NCBI GenBank assembly: GCA_947453205.1
Contig: CANGFT010000002.1
Span: 119,884-158,708 of the forward strand
Length of the DNA stretch: 38,825 bases
Direction: 5' to 3'
Source of the DNA: Beijerinckiaceae bacterium
Lineage (GTDB): Bacteria > Pseudomonadota > Alphaproteobacteria > Rhizobiales > Beijerinckiaceae
Shown: in pieces, positions 16,092 to 24,101 of the stretch
Layout: the number at the start of each line of letters is the position of its first letter
Numbering within the stretch: position 1 is the first letter of the stretch
The notes under the pieces: model-generated
What the model was told of the DNA's origin: nothing
Databases searched by the model: none
Seen by the model: the letters and a program-made list of their open reading frames with translations, nothing else
Made by a program: the position numbers and the translations under genes

Positions 16092-16439
16092 TCAGGGCCT
16101 GCAGCCCGTCAGATCCTTTTCCTCAAGTGAGAAGATGACGCCTTCGGCGATCCGTATGCCTCTGGCGAAACAAGCCCGCCCGGTCACGTCGACGATCCTC
16201 GCGTCATAATCGCCGGGGGGCGTGTCGGTGATGCGGAGCCGCTCATCGACGTCGACCGTGCCATCCTTATCGTTCTTGCATTGATTGGGCCCCCACTGAT
16301 CCGCGCCCGGTTTCGACAGGGAGAATTCTTTCACCGTATGTTTCGTCAAGTTCCAGAAGCGCGGGGGCCGCGACTGCGCGAAGGCGCTGGTGGACGCATG
16401 CGCCAGAAGAAACGCCGCAACCAGAATTCTGCCCGTCAT
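16092..16439 (-). CDS. Small exported protein with an acidic EF-hand-like loop
   Basis: This is a 115-residue protein with a clear signal peptide (ending SAFAQ, residue 22). The mature domain of about 90 residues belongs to a widespread uncharacterised exported family with 'xxWGPN', 'GDYDARIVD' and a final Cys. ATG 16439 is preferred over upstream ATG 16463 because GGAGGTGAC lies directly before it and the signal peptide follows at once. Residues 55-66 (KNDKDGTVDVDE) match the EF-hand loop pattern at positions 3, 5, 6, 8, 9 and 12 but have Lys at position 1. It lies on the opposite strand to the transporter genes. A periplasmic metal-binding role is possible but not shown. Confidence 0.8.
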   Translation of the reverse strand: MTGRILVAAFLLAHASTSAFAQSRPPRFWNLTKHTVKEFSLSKPGADQWGPNQCKNDKDGTVDVDERLRITDTPPGDYDARIVDVTGRACFARGIRIAEGVIFSLEEKDLTGCRP

Positions 16440-16576
16440 CGTCACCTCCCCCATTTCAGCCAAGACTAAATCATTTTCAACTCAGCGCGACAACCTGTGG
16501 CGCAGGCGCCTTGACACTGCGGGCTCAACAGTCAGAATGAACTAAGCCGCAGCCAAATAAAACCATAAAAGGCCAC

Positions 16577-17350
16577 ATGACCGCCCAGACGATCGATCAT
16601 CCCCTGCCAACGGATCGGGCTCCGCTGCTTCGATGGCTGATCTTTACGGGCGTGACGATCTTCGGCTTCGCCATGGCCTGGCATTTCGGTCTGTTCCGGC
16701 TCATGCTCGCCAGCGACAAGACTTACATCTCGGCCATCGTCTGCGTCCTCTATGTCCTCGCCGCCGCCCATTGCTTCACGCGCACGCGGGTGATCGCACG
16801 CGAGACAGACCAGACCTTGCGCATTCTTGCGATCCTGCGCAAAGGCGTCGAGGGCTTCCGCATTGATGGCGATGAGGTCGAGACCACGCAGGGCGCCCGC
16901 CTGCCTCGCGGGCAGGTGGCGAGCCACATACGCAACCTCATTCTTAAATCGAGGCTTCAGGGCGGGAGCAAGCTCGATCAGACATTGTTGCTGCGTGGTC
17001 TGGCAGACGCGCTTCGCGGGCCGAACCATCTAGGCAATTTCGCCAGCGACAGCCTGATGAAGCTGGGGCTGCTCGGCACGATCATCGGGTTCATCATGAT
17101 GCTCGCGCCCATCGCCGGGCTTGATGCGGCGGACAAGATCTCCGTGCGCAACAGCATGGGCGTCATGAGCGATGGCATGGCGGTCGCGATGTATACGACG
17201 TTGAGCGGCCTCATTGGCTCCGTACTCATCAAATGCCAGTATTACCTTCTCGATGAGGCCACTGCGAAACTCTTCTCGCTCGCCACCGACCTCACGGAAG
17301 TCTTCGTCGTTTCGGTGCTCGAACGGGGCGGGGATGGACAGCTTCGGTAA
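16577..17350 (+). CDS. MotA/TolQ/ExbB-like proton channel protein
   Basis: This 257-residue membrane protein has two N-terminal membrane segments (about residues 19-42 and 50-70), a cytoplasmic region, then two segments near the C-terminus ('LGLLGTIIGFIMML' and 'GMAVAMYTTLSGLIGS'), which is the MotA/TolQ/ExbB core. Proteins of this family use the proton gradient to drive a partner that reaches into the periplasm. The partner is probably the next gene, which overlaps by 17 bp. A normal ExbD is absent. Its location between two ABC gene groups and 4 kb from a TonB-dependent receptor suggests it may energise outer-membrane uptake at this locus, but that is an inference. Confidence 0.87.
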   Translation: MTAQTIDHPLPTDRAPLLRWLIFTGVTIFGFAMAWHFGLFRLMLASDKTYISAIVCVLYVLAAAHCFTRTRVIARETDQTLRILAILRKGVEGFRIDGDEVETTQGARLPRGQVASHIRNLILKSRLQGGSKLDQTLLLRGLADALRGPNHLGNFASDSLMKLGLLGTIIGFIMMLAPIAGLDAADKISVRNSMGVMSDGMAVAMYTTLSGLIGSVLIKCQYYLLDEATAKLFSLATDLTEVFVVSVLERGGDGQLR

Positions 17351-17963
17351 CTATCCCCGCGAAGAGAGCTTCGACCCCTTCGCCGTGATGTTGTTTAAGG
17401 GGCTTCAGGTCGTCGCCTTCCTGTTCTTCATCGCTTTGCTCGCCATGAATCCCGAAGCCAAAAGCGGCAAGGTCGATTCCAAGGCCGAATTCATCATCTC
17501 GCTGGTCTGGCCGGACGACCATCCCGATGACCTCGACCTCTATGTCGAGGATCCCGTCGGAAACATCGTCTGGTACCATGAGCGCGAGGCCGGGTTCATG
17601 GTGCTGGAGCGCGACGACCGCGGGGGCGCCAACGATTTCATCATCGCCGCAGGCAAGAAGATCACCAACCCGATCCGTGAGGAGACGGTCGCCATTCGCG
17701 GGATTGTCGCAGGGGAATATACGGTCAACGTCAATCATTATCTGGCGGCCACGGGCAAGCCGGTTCCGGTGTCGGTGAAGGTGGAGAAGCTCAATCCGAA
17801 GCTTGAGATCGTCCATTACGAAACCTTCAATCTCGATCATGCCGGGCAGGAGAAGACCGCAGTGCGGTTCAAGATCGACCGTGAGGGGGCTGTCGTCGAG
17901 ACGAGCCGGATGGAAAAATCCTTGATCCAGCTGACGCGCAGCGTAAAGCGCAACGCCAAATAG
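17334..17963 (+). CDS. Single-pass membrane protein with periplasmic beta domain (partner of the ExbB-like protein)
   Basis: This 209-residue protein has one membrane segment (about residues 19-40) preceded by a short cytoplasmic tail, the same topology as ExbD/TolR/MotB. The periplasmic part starts with 'SLVWPDDHPDDLDLYVEDP', which resembles the 'D-x-DLxVxxPxG' strand of DUF2135/YfaP-like beta domains rather than the ExbD fold. ATG 17334 lies inside the preceding gene (17-bp overlap), so translation is coupled. It probably replaces ExbD as the stator or transmission subunit. The exact domain family is uncertain. Confidence 0.8.
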   Translation: MDSFGNYPREESFDPFAVMLFKGLQVVAFLFFIALLAMNPEAKSGKVDSKAEFIISLVWPDDHPDDLDLYVEDPVGNIVWYHEREAGFMVLERDDRGGANDFIIAAGKKITNPIREETVAIRGIVAGEYTVNVNHYLAATGKPVPVSVKVEKLNPKLEIVHYETFNLDHAGQEKTAVRFKIDREGAVVETSRMEKSLIQLTRSVKRNAK

Positions 17964-17976
17964 GGAGCGGGGGGAC

Positions 17977-18588
17977 ATGTTGACCAAAGTCCTGACGATC
18001 TCCCTCGCCTATGTTGCGCTGGGCGTGTTGCTGCTCTTGCTGCTGATCAAGCCCGCGCTGCATTGGCGATGGAAAGTCCTGGCCATTCTTGTTTCCACCT
18101 TTTTCTTCGTGAATGTCTTTTTCGAGACGCGGGGCTTGCTGGGCTGGCCGGGCGTCGGCAGATTGCCGGAACGGTTCCAGCTTCTCTGGGTGCGTGTGGT
18201 TGAGCCGGACCTGCGGCTGCATGATCCCGGCGCCATTTATGTCTGGGTCGAGGAAGTCGACGAGAATAACGTCCCCAATGGCGTCCCCCGCGCCTATCGC
18301 CTGCCGTATAAACGCGCGCTCGCCGAAAAATCCGCAAAAGCGCGCGACCAGATCATGCAGGGCAATCCGCAGGAAGGGACGGCGGAGGATCTGGCCGCTG
18401 AGGAGCGGCCGCAGGAGCGGCCGGGCGCCGCAGGCCCACTGGACAAGCCCCGCGTTGCGGAAGGCGCCCCTCTTGAGGCGGTCTCCGGCGTGCAGCGCCT
18501 TGATCTGGACGCCTTGGAGCAATCTCAGCAGATCATCGAGTTCCGCGCCATGCCTCCCACTTTATTGCCGGTCAAACGGCCGCCGTGA
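17977..18588 (+). CDS. Membrane protein of unknown function, third gene of the ExbB-like module
   Basis: This is a 203-residue protein. Two hydrophobic segments (about residues 5-25 and 32-50) are followed by a soluble region with a beta-rich part ('DPGAIYVWVEEVD') and a low-complexity tail rich in Glu, Ala, Pro and Arg. No known domain is recognised. It starts 13 bp after the previous stop behind AGGGAGCGGGGGG. The co-linear order with the ExbB-like and single-pass genes indicates one complex of three inner-membrane proteins. Confidence 0.75.
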   Translation: MLTKVLTISLAYVALGVLLLLLLIKPALHWRWKVLAILVSTFFFVNVFFETRGLLGWPGVGRLPERFQLLWVRVVEPDLRLHDPGAIYVWVEEVDENNVPNGVPRAYRLPYKRALAEKSAKARDQIMQGNPQEGTAEDLAAEERPQERPGAAGPLDKPRVAEGAPLEAVSGVQRLDLDALEQSQQIIEFRAMPPTLLPVKRPP

Positions 18589-18673
18589 TCCGCAGCCAGC
18601 AGCCATGAATCGCTTGCCGACATTCAGTCGATGGGCCTAAACTGATGGGGGCGTCGAGGACGATAAGGCGCAT

Positions 18674-19687
18674 ATGGAGGAACCCTTGCCGTTCAGCTTT
18701 CGTGGATTGAGGCTTGTGACGACCATGCTGTTGGCGGGTCTTTCAAGCGCGCTTGCGCCGAATGAGGCGATGGCAGCGCGCACAGGCCTTATTTTCGTCA
18801 GCAACGAGAAAACCAACAACCTCATCGTGCTCGATCCCAAGACCCTAGCGATCGTGAAGGACATCAAGGTCTCGCGGCGCCCGCGCGACATGCATTTCAA
18901 CGCCGATCATTCGCTGCTCTATGTCGCCTGCGGGGATGATGACGTCATCGATGTCATCGATGTCGCCAGCCTGACGGTCGTGCGCAAGATCGCCACCGGG
19001 GCGAGCCCCGAGACATTCGCGCTGGATGAGGCGCGCAACCGACTTTACATCGCCAATGAGGAAGGCTCGTCGCTTTCCGTGATCGACCTCAGCCAGGGCA
19101 TTTCCATTCAGGAAATCCCGACCGGCGCCGAACCCGAAGGCGTCTTCGTCCATGAGGATGGCAAGAGCATTTATGTGACCTCCGAAGTCGGCGATCTCGT
19201 ACACCTCATCGACCCCGAGAACGGCGCAGTGATGAGGGATGTCGTGGTCGGCACGCGCCCAAGGCGGTTCGCGCCGACGCCCGATGGCAAGGAATTATGG
19301 GTCACGACCGAAATGTCCGGCGAGGTCTGGATCATCGACCGCGCAACCTTCACCGCTGGCGGCAAGATCAGTTTCCTGCCGCCGGGCATGCGCAAGACGG
19401 ATGTGACGCCGGTCGGCATCGCCATGACCCGCGATGGAAAGACCGCTTTCGTCACGCTCGGCCATGCCGGACACATCGCATTCGTCGATGTGGCGACGCG
19501 CAATGTTCTCGCCTATGTGCTGGTGGGCAAGCGTTCCTGGGGCATAACCCTGTCGAAGGACGAAAAGACCCTTTATGTCGCCAACGGGCTTGGTGACGAC
19601 GTCACCCTCGTCGATGTCGCCAGCCGCAAGGCGACGCGATCCGTCCCGGTGGGACGCATCCCCTGGGGCGTCGCGATCGATGAATAA
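18674..19687 (+). CDS. YVTN beta-propeller protein associated with PQQ catabolism
   Basis: This 337-residue exported protein has a signal peptide (…NEAMAA, near residue 35), then about seven repeats of about 42 residues with signatures such as 'LYVACGDDDVIDVIDV', 'IYVTSEVGDLVHLID' and 'LYVANGLGDDVTLVD'. It matches the family of beta-propellers known to co-occur with PQQ alcohol dehydrogenases and PedA1A2BC/Lut transporters. The start is taken at ATG 18674; a TTG at 18686 with GGAGGA upstream is an alternative. Its last codons overlap the next gene by 8 bp. The molecular role is unknown; the family is periplasmic and probably works with the adjacent binding protein. Confidence 0.88.
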   Translation: MEEPLPFSFRGLRLVTTMLLAGLSSALAPNEAMAARTGLIFVSNEKTNNLIVLDPKTLAIVKDIKVSRRPRDMHFNADHSLLYVACGDDDVIDVIDVASLTVVRKIATGASPETFALDEARNRLYIANEEGSSLSVIDLSQGISIQEIPTGAEPEGVFVHEDGKSIYVTSEVGDLVHLIDPENGAVMRDVVVGTRPRRFAPTPDGKELWVTTEMSGEVWIIDRATFTAGGKISFLPPGMRKTDVTPVGIAMTRDGKTAFVTLGHAGHIAFVDVATRNVLAYVLVGKRSWGITLSKDEKTLYVANGLGDDVTLVDVASRKATRSVPVGRIPWGVAIDE

Positions 19688-20891
19688 GCTCACGCTCCTG
19701 CTCGCCATCTGTCTGATGTGTACGCCGCGCGCCGCCTCCGCGCAGACCTCGCCGGAGTCGGCGGGCAAGTCGCTTCTTCGCATGCCCATCGTATTCGTCG
19801 ACCTGGCGGATGACCCTCGTTATGAGTCGGTTCGCGCCTATGGCCGCGTGGTGCTTGATGCGCGCGAGCATCCCTTCGCGGGGGCGCAGGTCGGCGTCGA
19901 AGACGCCAGGGCCATCGGCCGCGCCATTGGGGCGGAGCATCATCTCGCCCGCATCACCGTGAAGTCGCCGCAGGAGATGGCCGCCGCCGTCCTGAAGGAA
20001 ATCGACGGCGGCGCCAGTTTTTTCCTTATGGATGCGCCAGCCGATGCATTGCGGGCGGTGGCCGCTGCGGTCAAGGGGCGCGACGCCCTGTTGTTCAACG
20101 TCAGCGCTCCCGAGGACTCTCTGCGGCGCGACTTGTGCTCGGCTGAGGTCGTGCACACCATGCCAAGCCGCGCGCAGTTGATGGACGGGTTGACGCAATT
20201 TCTGGTGTCCCGCAAGTGGCGAGATTATCTCGTTCTGCGCGGCCCGAGGCCCGGCGATGTCGAAATGGCCGCCGCTTTTGAGCGTTCGGCGAAAAAATTC
20301 GGCGCCCGCATCGTGGCGACCCGTGACTTCACGCCCGGCACGGATCCACGGGAGCGCGAGAAAAACAATGTCGGATTGCTCAGCGCCCTCAACCGGGACT
20401 GGGACGTCACCTTTGTGGCGGATGCGGACTTCGATTTCGCGCGCGAGGTCTCCTATCGGACCGTCCGTCCCCGGCCGGTCGTAGGCTCCATCGATCTTGA
20501 GCCGACGGCCTGGCACTGGACCTGGGCGCATAACGGCGCGCCACAGCTCAACACCCGCTTCATGCGGGTGACGAACGGGCGCCACATGGGCGGTGCGGAT
20601 TGGGCCGCCTGGATGGCGGTCAAGATCATTTCGCAGTCGGCGTTGCGCACAAAATCCCTCGACTTCAAGATCCGCCGCGCCTTCATCTTGAAGGAGGGCT
20701 ATTTCGATGGCGACAAGGGCGAGCCCATGAGCGTTCGCCCCTGGGACCATCAGTTGCGTCAGGCGGTGCTGCTCGCCAGTCCGTTCTCCGTGGTCGCGGC
20801 GGCGCCCGTCGAGGGCTTTCTCCATCAGCGTGACGTTCTGGACAGCCTGGGCGACGACGAGAGTGAAACGCCGTGTCGCCTCAACAAGTGA
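19680..20891 (+). CDS. ABC substrate-binding protein of the PQQ alcohol dehydrogenase system (PedA/LutA-like)
   Basis: This 403-residue exported protein has a signal peptide ending AASAQ (residue 22). The mature part is a type I periplasmic binding fold related to branched-chain amino acid receptors but of the branch that travels with PQQ dehydrogenases: 'IVFVDLADDPRYE', a 'DLCSAEVVHTMPSRAQLMDG' segment, and 'YLVLRGPRPGD' at the second lobe. ATG 19680 overlaps the propeller gene by 8 bp. Homologues PedA/LutA belong to ABC systems shown to be important for lanthanide-dependent growth. It lies directly before a NitT-type ATPase gene, overlapping by 19 bp, although its expected partner is the ABC-2 pair at 13535 and 30530. 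Confidence 0.87.
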   Translation: MNKLTLLLAICLMCTPRAASAQTSPESAGKSLLRMPIVFVDLADDPRYESVRAYGRVVLDAREHPFAGAQVGVEDARAIGRAIGAEHHLARITVKSPQEMAAAVLKEIDGGASFFLMDAPADALRAVAAAVKGRDALLFNVSAPEDSLRRDLCSAEVVHTMPSRAQLMDGLTQFLVSRKWRDYLVLRGPRPGDVEMAAAFERSAKKFGARIVATRDFTPGTDPREREKNNVGLLSALNRDWDVTFVADADFDFAREVSYRTVRPRPVVGSIDLEPTAWHWTWAHNGAPQLNTRFMRVTNGRHMGGADWAAWMAVKIISQSALRTKSLDFKIRRAFILKEGYFDGDKGEPMSVRPWDHQLRQAVLLASPFSVVAAAPVEGFLHQRDVLDSLGDDESETPCRLNK

Positions 20892-21631
20892 ATGACCCCT
20901 GGCGTGTCGGTGCGCCTGAAGCCCTTACGGTCGCCATCAGGCGCAAGTCGCACAGGACCGCGTCAGGCCATAGCGTCGAGGTTCTCATCGACTTGAATTT
21001 CGCAGTCAGCCCCGGACAGACTCTCGCCATCATGGGGCCCTCCGGTTGCGGAAAATCCACACTTCTGCGGATGATCGCCGGGCTGGACCGGGACTATGAA
21101 GGCGACATATGGCGTAGCGGCTCCGGGCGCACCGGCATGGTGTTTCAGGAGCCGACCCTGCTCAATTGGCGGAGCGTCGAGAAGAATGTCGCGCTCGTTA
21201 CGCCAGACGATGAGCGGCGGCAGGCGATCATTGATGACATCCTTGAGCGGATGGAATTGACGGCCCATCGGCGTCATTTTCCAGGCGAGCTGTCGGTCGG
21301 ACTGGCCCGCCGCGTCGGCATCGCCCGCGCCCTCGCCGCGCTTCCTGACTTGCTGCTGATGGATGAACCATTCGCTTCGCTGGATGGCCCCTTGGCCGTG
21401 CGACTGCAAAGCCAGATCAAGAGTGAACTCTTGCGCCGGCCTGTCACGACGCTGCTGGTGACCCATAGTTTCGATGAGGCCCTGAGCATCGCCGATCGCG
21501 TGCTGGTCTTTTCGGCAAGGCCAAGCCGCATCATCGCCGATGTTCTGCTGGGGCCGGAGGTTCTCGCAGACTCCTCGCGCACCGAAGCCGCGAGGCGGCA
21601 AGTGTTGGCCGCCGTCGCTGAAAATCATTGA
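20873..21631 (+). CDS. ABC transporter ATP-binding protein, SsuB/TauB type, with altered signature motif
   Basis: This 252-residue ATPase has Walker A GPSGCGKST (residues 55-63), Q-loop Q92, Walker B LLMDEP (161-166), a D-loop 'SLDG' and a switch His in 'VTHSFDEA'. The ABC signature, normally LSGGQ or LSGGM, is LSVGL (140-144), which loses the second-position Gly. The start is GTG at 20873, inside the previous gene; a GTG at 20888 is possible. By family it partners the binding protein at 14344 and permease at 15345, although five genes lie between. It ends 10 bp from the stop of the convergent TonB receptor gene. Confidence 0.87.
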   Translation: MSPQQVNDPWRVGAPEALTVAIRRKSHRTASGHSVEVLIDLNFAVSPGQTLAIMGPSGCGKSTLLRMIAGLDRDYEGDIWRSGSGRTGMVFQEPTLLNWRSVEKNVALVTPDDERRQAIIDDILERMELTAHRRHFPGELSVGLARRVGIARALAALPDLLLMDEPFASLDGPLAVRLQSQIKSELLRRPVTTLLVTHSFDEALSIADRVLVFSARPSRIIADVLLGPEVLADSSRTEAARRQVLAAVAENH

Positions 21632-21641
21632 CCCCTATGGC

Positions 21642-23951
21642 TCAGAACGTCGCCCGCGCGCCGGCGTAAAAGGAGCGTGGCCGCGCCGGGCTCAGGGTGC
21701 GCGGGTCTGTGAAATTGGCGACGTCGATCTGCCGTGTGTCGAAATAGGCTCCAAAGGTCGCGTAGCGGCGATCAAAGATGTTGTCGACCTTGGCGAAGAT
21801 CTCGAAGGTCTTGTTCACCTGGTAGGAGACGCCGGAATTGAAGGTGGCGAAGGCGGGCAATCGGGCGTTCAGATTCGCGGCGTCGCCTTCGAAATACTGG
21901 TTTCCCACGAGGAGCATGTCGGTCCGCAGCTTGAGGGCTGGCGTGAGCGCATAGTCGAATCCCGCCTTCAGTCGGTGGCGGGGCGACATGGGCAGACGGT
22001 TCCCTGCGAGGATCTGGATGTTCCCCTGCGAATCCGCGCGGGGATTGTTGGGCGATGAGAGGGACAGCGAATCCGTGAAGGTGGCGGCGAGCCAGGCATA
22101 GGCGACGAAGAGGTTCATCCGTTCGCCGCGCCAGGAGGCGTCGAGCTCAAGGCCCTGGCGCCGCACACCGCCGACGTTGGCGAAATAGCCGAACCCCTGG
22201 ATGGCGCTGGGAACGTTGAGGATCTCATCGCGCGTATCCGTCCGGAAGAGCCCGGCTTTCCAGGTCACAGGCGCCAGGTCGTCCTTCAGGCTGAATGAGC
22301 CGCGCAAGCCAGTCTCGAAGGTGGTGGCGACCACCTGTTTCAAGGGAGGGTCGGAAACGAGGAAGGCGTCGATGATGCAGGGGCGAAGCGGGTTGGCGCA
22401 GCCAAGCTCAAGGGGTGTGGGCGAACGGCTCGCCTGTGATGCGCCGACGTAGGCGCGAAGGTTTGGAGCAAGCCTGTAGGTCAGGCCTGCCATGGGGTTG
22501 AAGCGCTGCACTGTGGTGACGCCATTCAGCTCAGTCCCGAGTTGATCGGCGAGTTTCACGCGGGTGACGTTGAAGCGCCCGCCGAAGGAGGCGGCGAGAT
22601 CCCGCGTGATGTCGAGCGTATCGCTGATCCACGCCCCCACATTGGTCGTCGTCGCGTCGAGCAACACGGGACCAATGCTCGTGGGGTCGCCGGATGGGCC
22701 GAGGAACTGACCCAAGCCCATCACGCGGAAGTCCGCGCCAATGACGCCAAGTTCGCTGAAGGCGTCAAAGCGGGTCTTCGCATAATCAAGGCTGAGGCCG
22801 AATTGCACGCGATTGGGGCGGGTGAGCAGGGGGTCGCCGTTCGTCGCCTGAATGGCCGCGCCTAGGCTGTGGGACCTAGTGCGCGTCCTGTCGATTTGCC
22901 CGAGCTGGGCTCCGTTCGACAGATCCGTCAGCTGCGCGCCGCCCGGACCATTGGCGGGCACGTCATCATCGCCGAAACAAAGCATTCCAGGCGCCGTCTG
23001 GGGGTCGCATCGCTCGACTTCGGTCGTATTGCCGTCCACATGCCGCCGCTCGAAGCCGCGCACATAGGCGTTGGCGTCGATCGACCATGAAGGCCCCGGC
23101 CGCAATCGTGCGGTCAGGTTGGCCATGGACATGCTCTGCCGCGTCGATTGCGGCGTCGTGTAGATGGCGCTCCAGTTCCGCTGCAGCAGTTCGGCTGGCG
23201 CTGCTGCGCTGGCTCCGAAGCTGTTTCTGGCGCGGGTGATGTTGAGGTGCGCTTCGCCTGCGTCAAGCATGACGCCGATGTCGCCGTAAAAGCGCTTGAT
23301 GTCCGAGGTTCCGCTCTGGCGAAAGCCCCGGTCGCGCACGGTCTCGAAAGCCCCGTAGGCGGCCGCTGCGTCCACTTGTTTGCCGAATTGGGCCGCCGTG
23401 GAGAATCGCCCGAAGCTGCCTGCTTCGGCTTCGACTTCGGTTCCGCGGTGGTTGAAGCCATCTTTCATCTTGAGCCGCACGGCGCCGCCCATGGCGTTGA
23501 GGCCGAAGGTCGGGTTGTTGCCGCCGATCTCAGCACGCTCTACGGCGTTGGATGGAATGAAATCCCAGTTGACGCTATCGCCGAAGGCCTCGTTGATGCG
23601 CACGCCATTCTGATAGACCGCGACCCCCTGCGGCGCGCCGGGGTTCGGCGAGGCCTCGAAGCCTCTGTAGGTGAGGCCGGGCTGCAGATCGTTGCCGGTC
23701 GTCGAGGTCAGGCCGACGCTCGAAATGCGGCGATCAAGCGCTCCCGCCAGTCCGGTCGAGCCTTGCGTGAGGTCGCTGGGATCCAAGGTTTGCACATTGG
23801 CTGGCGTCTTGGCGAGCGGCTGCGATCCGCCAAGGGGAGAAACGCCGACGATGTCGAGGATGCTTGGCGCAGCGGCGGGGGCTCTGTCTTGCGCGGCCGC
23901 AGGCGTGATGGACGCCAAAGCTGCAAGAATATGTGCAATCCAATAACGCAA
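21642..23951 (-). CDS. TonB-dependent outer-membrane receptor (possible lanthanophore/metal receptor)
   Basis: This 769-residue receptor has a signal peptide (TPAAAQ, near residue 21), a TonB-box-like 'ILDIVGVSPLG' (about 31-41), a plug domain ('NVQTLDPSDLTQ', 'GVAVYQNGVRINEAFGD', 'GGAVRLKM') and a 22-strand barrel ending in aromatic F. The only workable start is a TTG at 23951; an in-frame stop lies 4 codons upstream. Plug and barrel resemble the LutH-like receptors found beside PQQ dehydrogenases. It probably takes up a metal chelate, with lanthanides the best guess from context. Translation direction is convergent with the transporter run, and the PQQ-cupredoxin gene lies 150 bp upstream on the same strand. 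Confidence 0.88.
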   Translation of the reverse strand: MRYWIAHILAALASITPAAAQDRAPAAAPSILDIVGVSPLGGSQPLAKTPANVQTLDPSDLTQGSTGLAGALDRRISSVGLTSTTGNDLQPGLTYRGFEASPNPGAPQGVAVYQNGVRINEAFGDSVNWDFIPSNAVERAEIGGNNPTFGLNAMGGAVRLKMKDGFNHRGTEVEAEAGSFGRFSTAAQFGKQVDAAAAYGAFETVRDRGFRQSGTSDIKRFYGDIGVMLDAGEAHLNITRARNSFGASAAAPAELLQRNWSAIYTTPQSTRQSMSMANLTARLRPGPSWSIDANAYVRGFERRHVDGNTTEVERCDPQTAPGMLCFGDDDVPANGPGGAQLTDLSNGAQLGQIDRTRTRSHSLGAAIQATNGDPLLTRPNRVQFGLSLDYAKTRFDAFSELGVIGADFRVMGLGQFLGPSGDPTSIGPVLLDATTTNVGAWISDTLDITRDLAASFGGRFNVTRVKLADQLGTELNGVTTVQRFNPMAGLTYRLAPNLRAYVGASQASRSPTPLELGCANPLRPCIIDAFLVSDPPLKQVVATTFETGLRGSFSLKDDLAPVTWKAGLFRTDTRDEILNVPSAIQGFGYFANVGGVRRQGLELDASWRGERMNLFVAYAWLAATFTDSLSLSSPNNPRADSQGNIQILAGNRLPMSPRHRLKAGFDYALTPALKLRTDMLLVGNQYFEGDAANLNARLPAFATFNSGVSYQVNKTFEIFAKVDNIFDRRYATFGAYFDTRQIDVANFTDPRTLSPARPRSFYAGARATF

Positions 23952-24101
23952 AACCCAGCCTCAGCGTCCCTGGGACGCCGCCCTCCGTTTCCACCCCTTA
24001 AACCCTAAACCTAACGATATGGCCTGGCTGAAGGAAGCGGAGATTTTGCTGATCGACTGAAAGTGATGGCAAGAGGGCGTCGCCCTCTTCCTGCGGCCGC
24101 C

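Noticed and set aside
16092-16439. Small acidic exported protein as a true lanmodulin
   Set aside because: Only one EF-like loop, Lys at position 1, no helices flanking it in an obvious way, and the rest of the protein belongs to another exported family.
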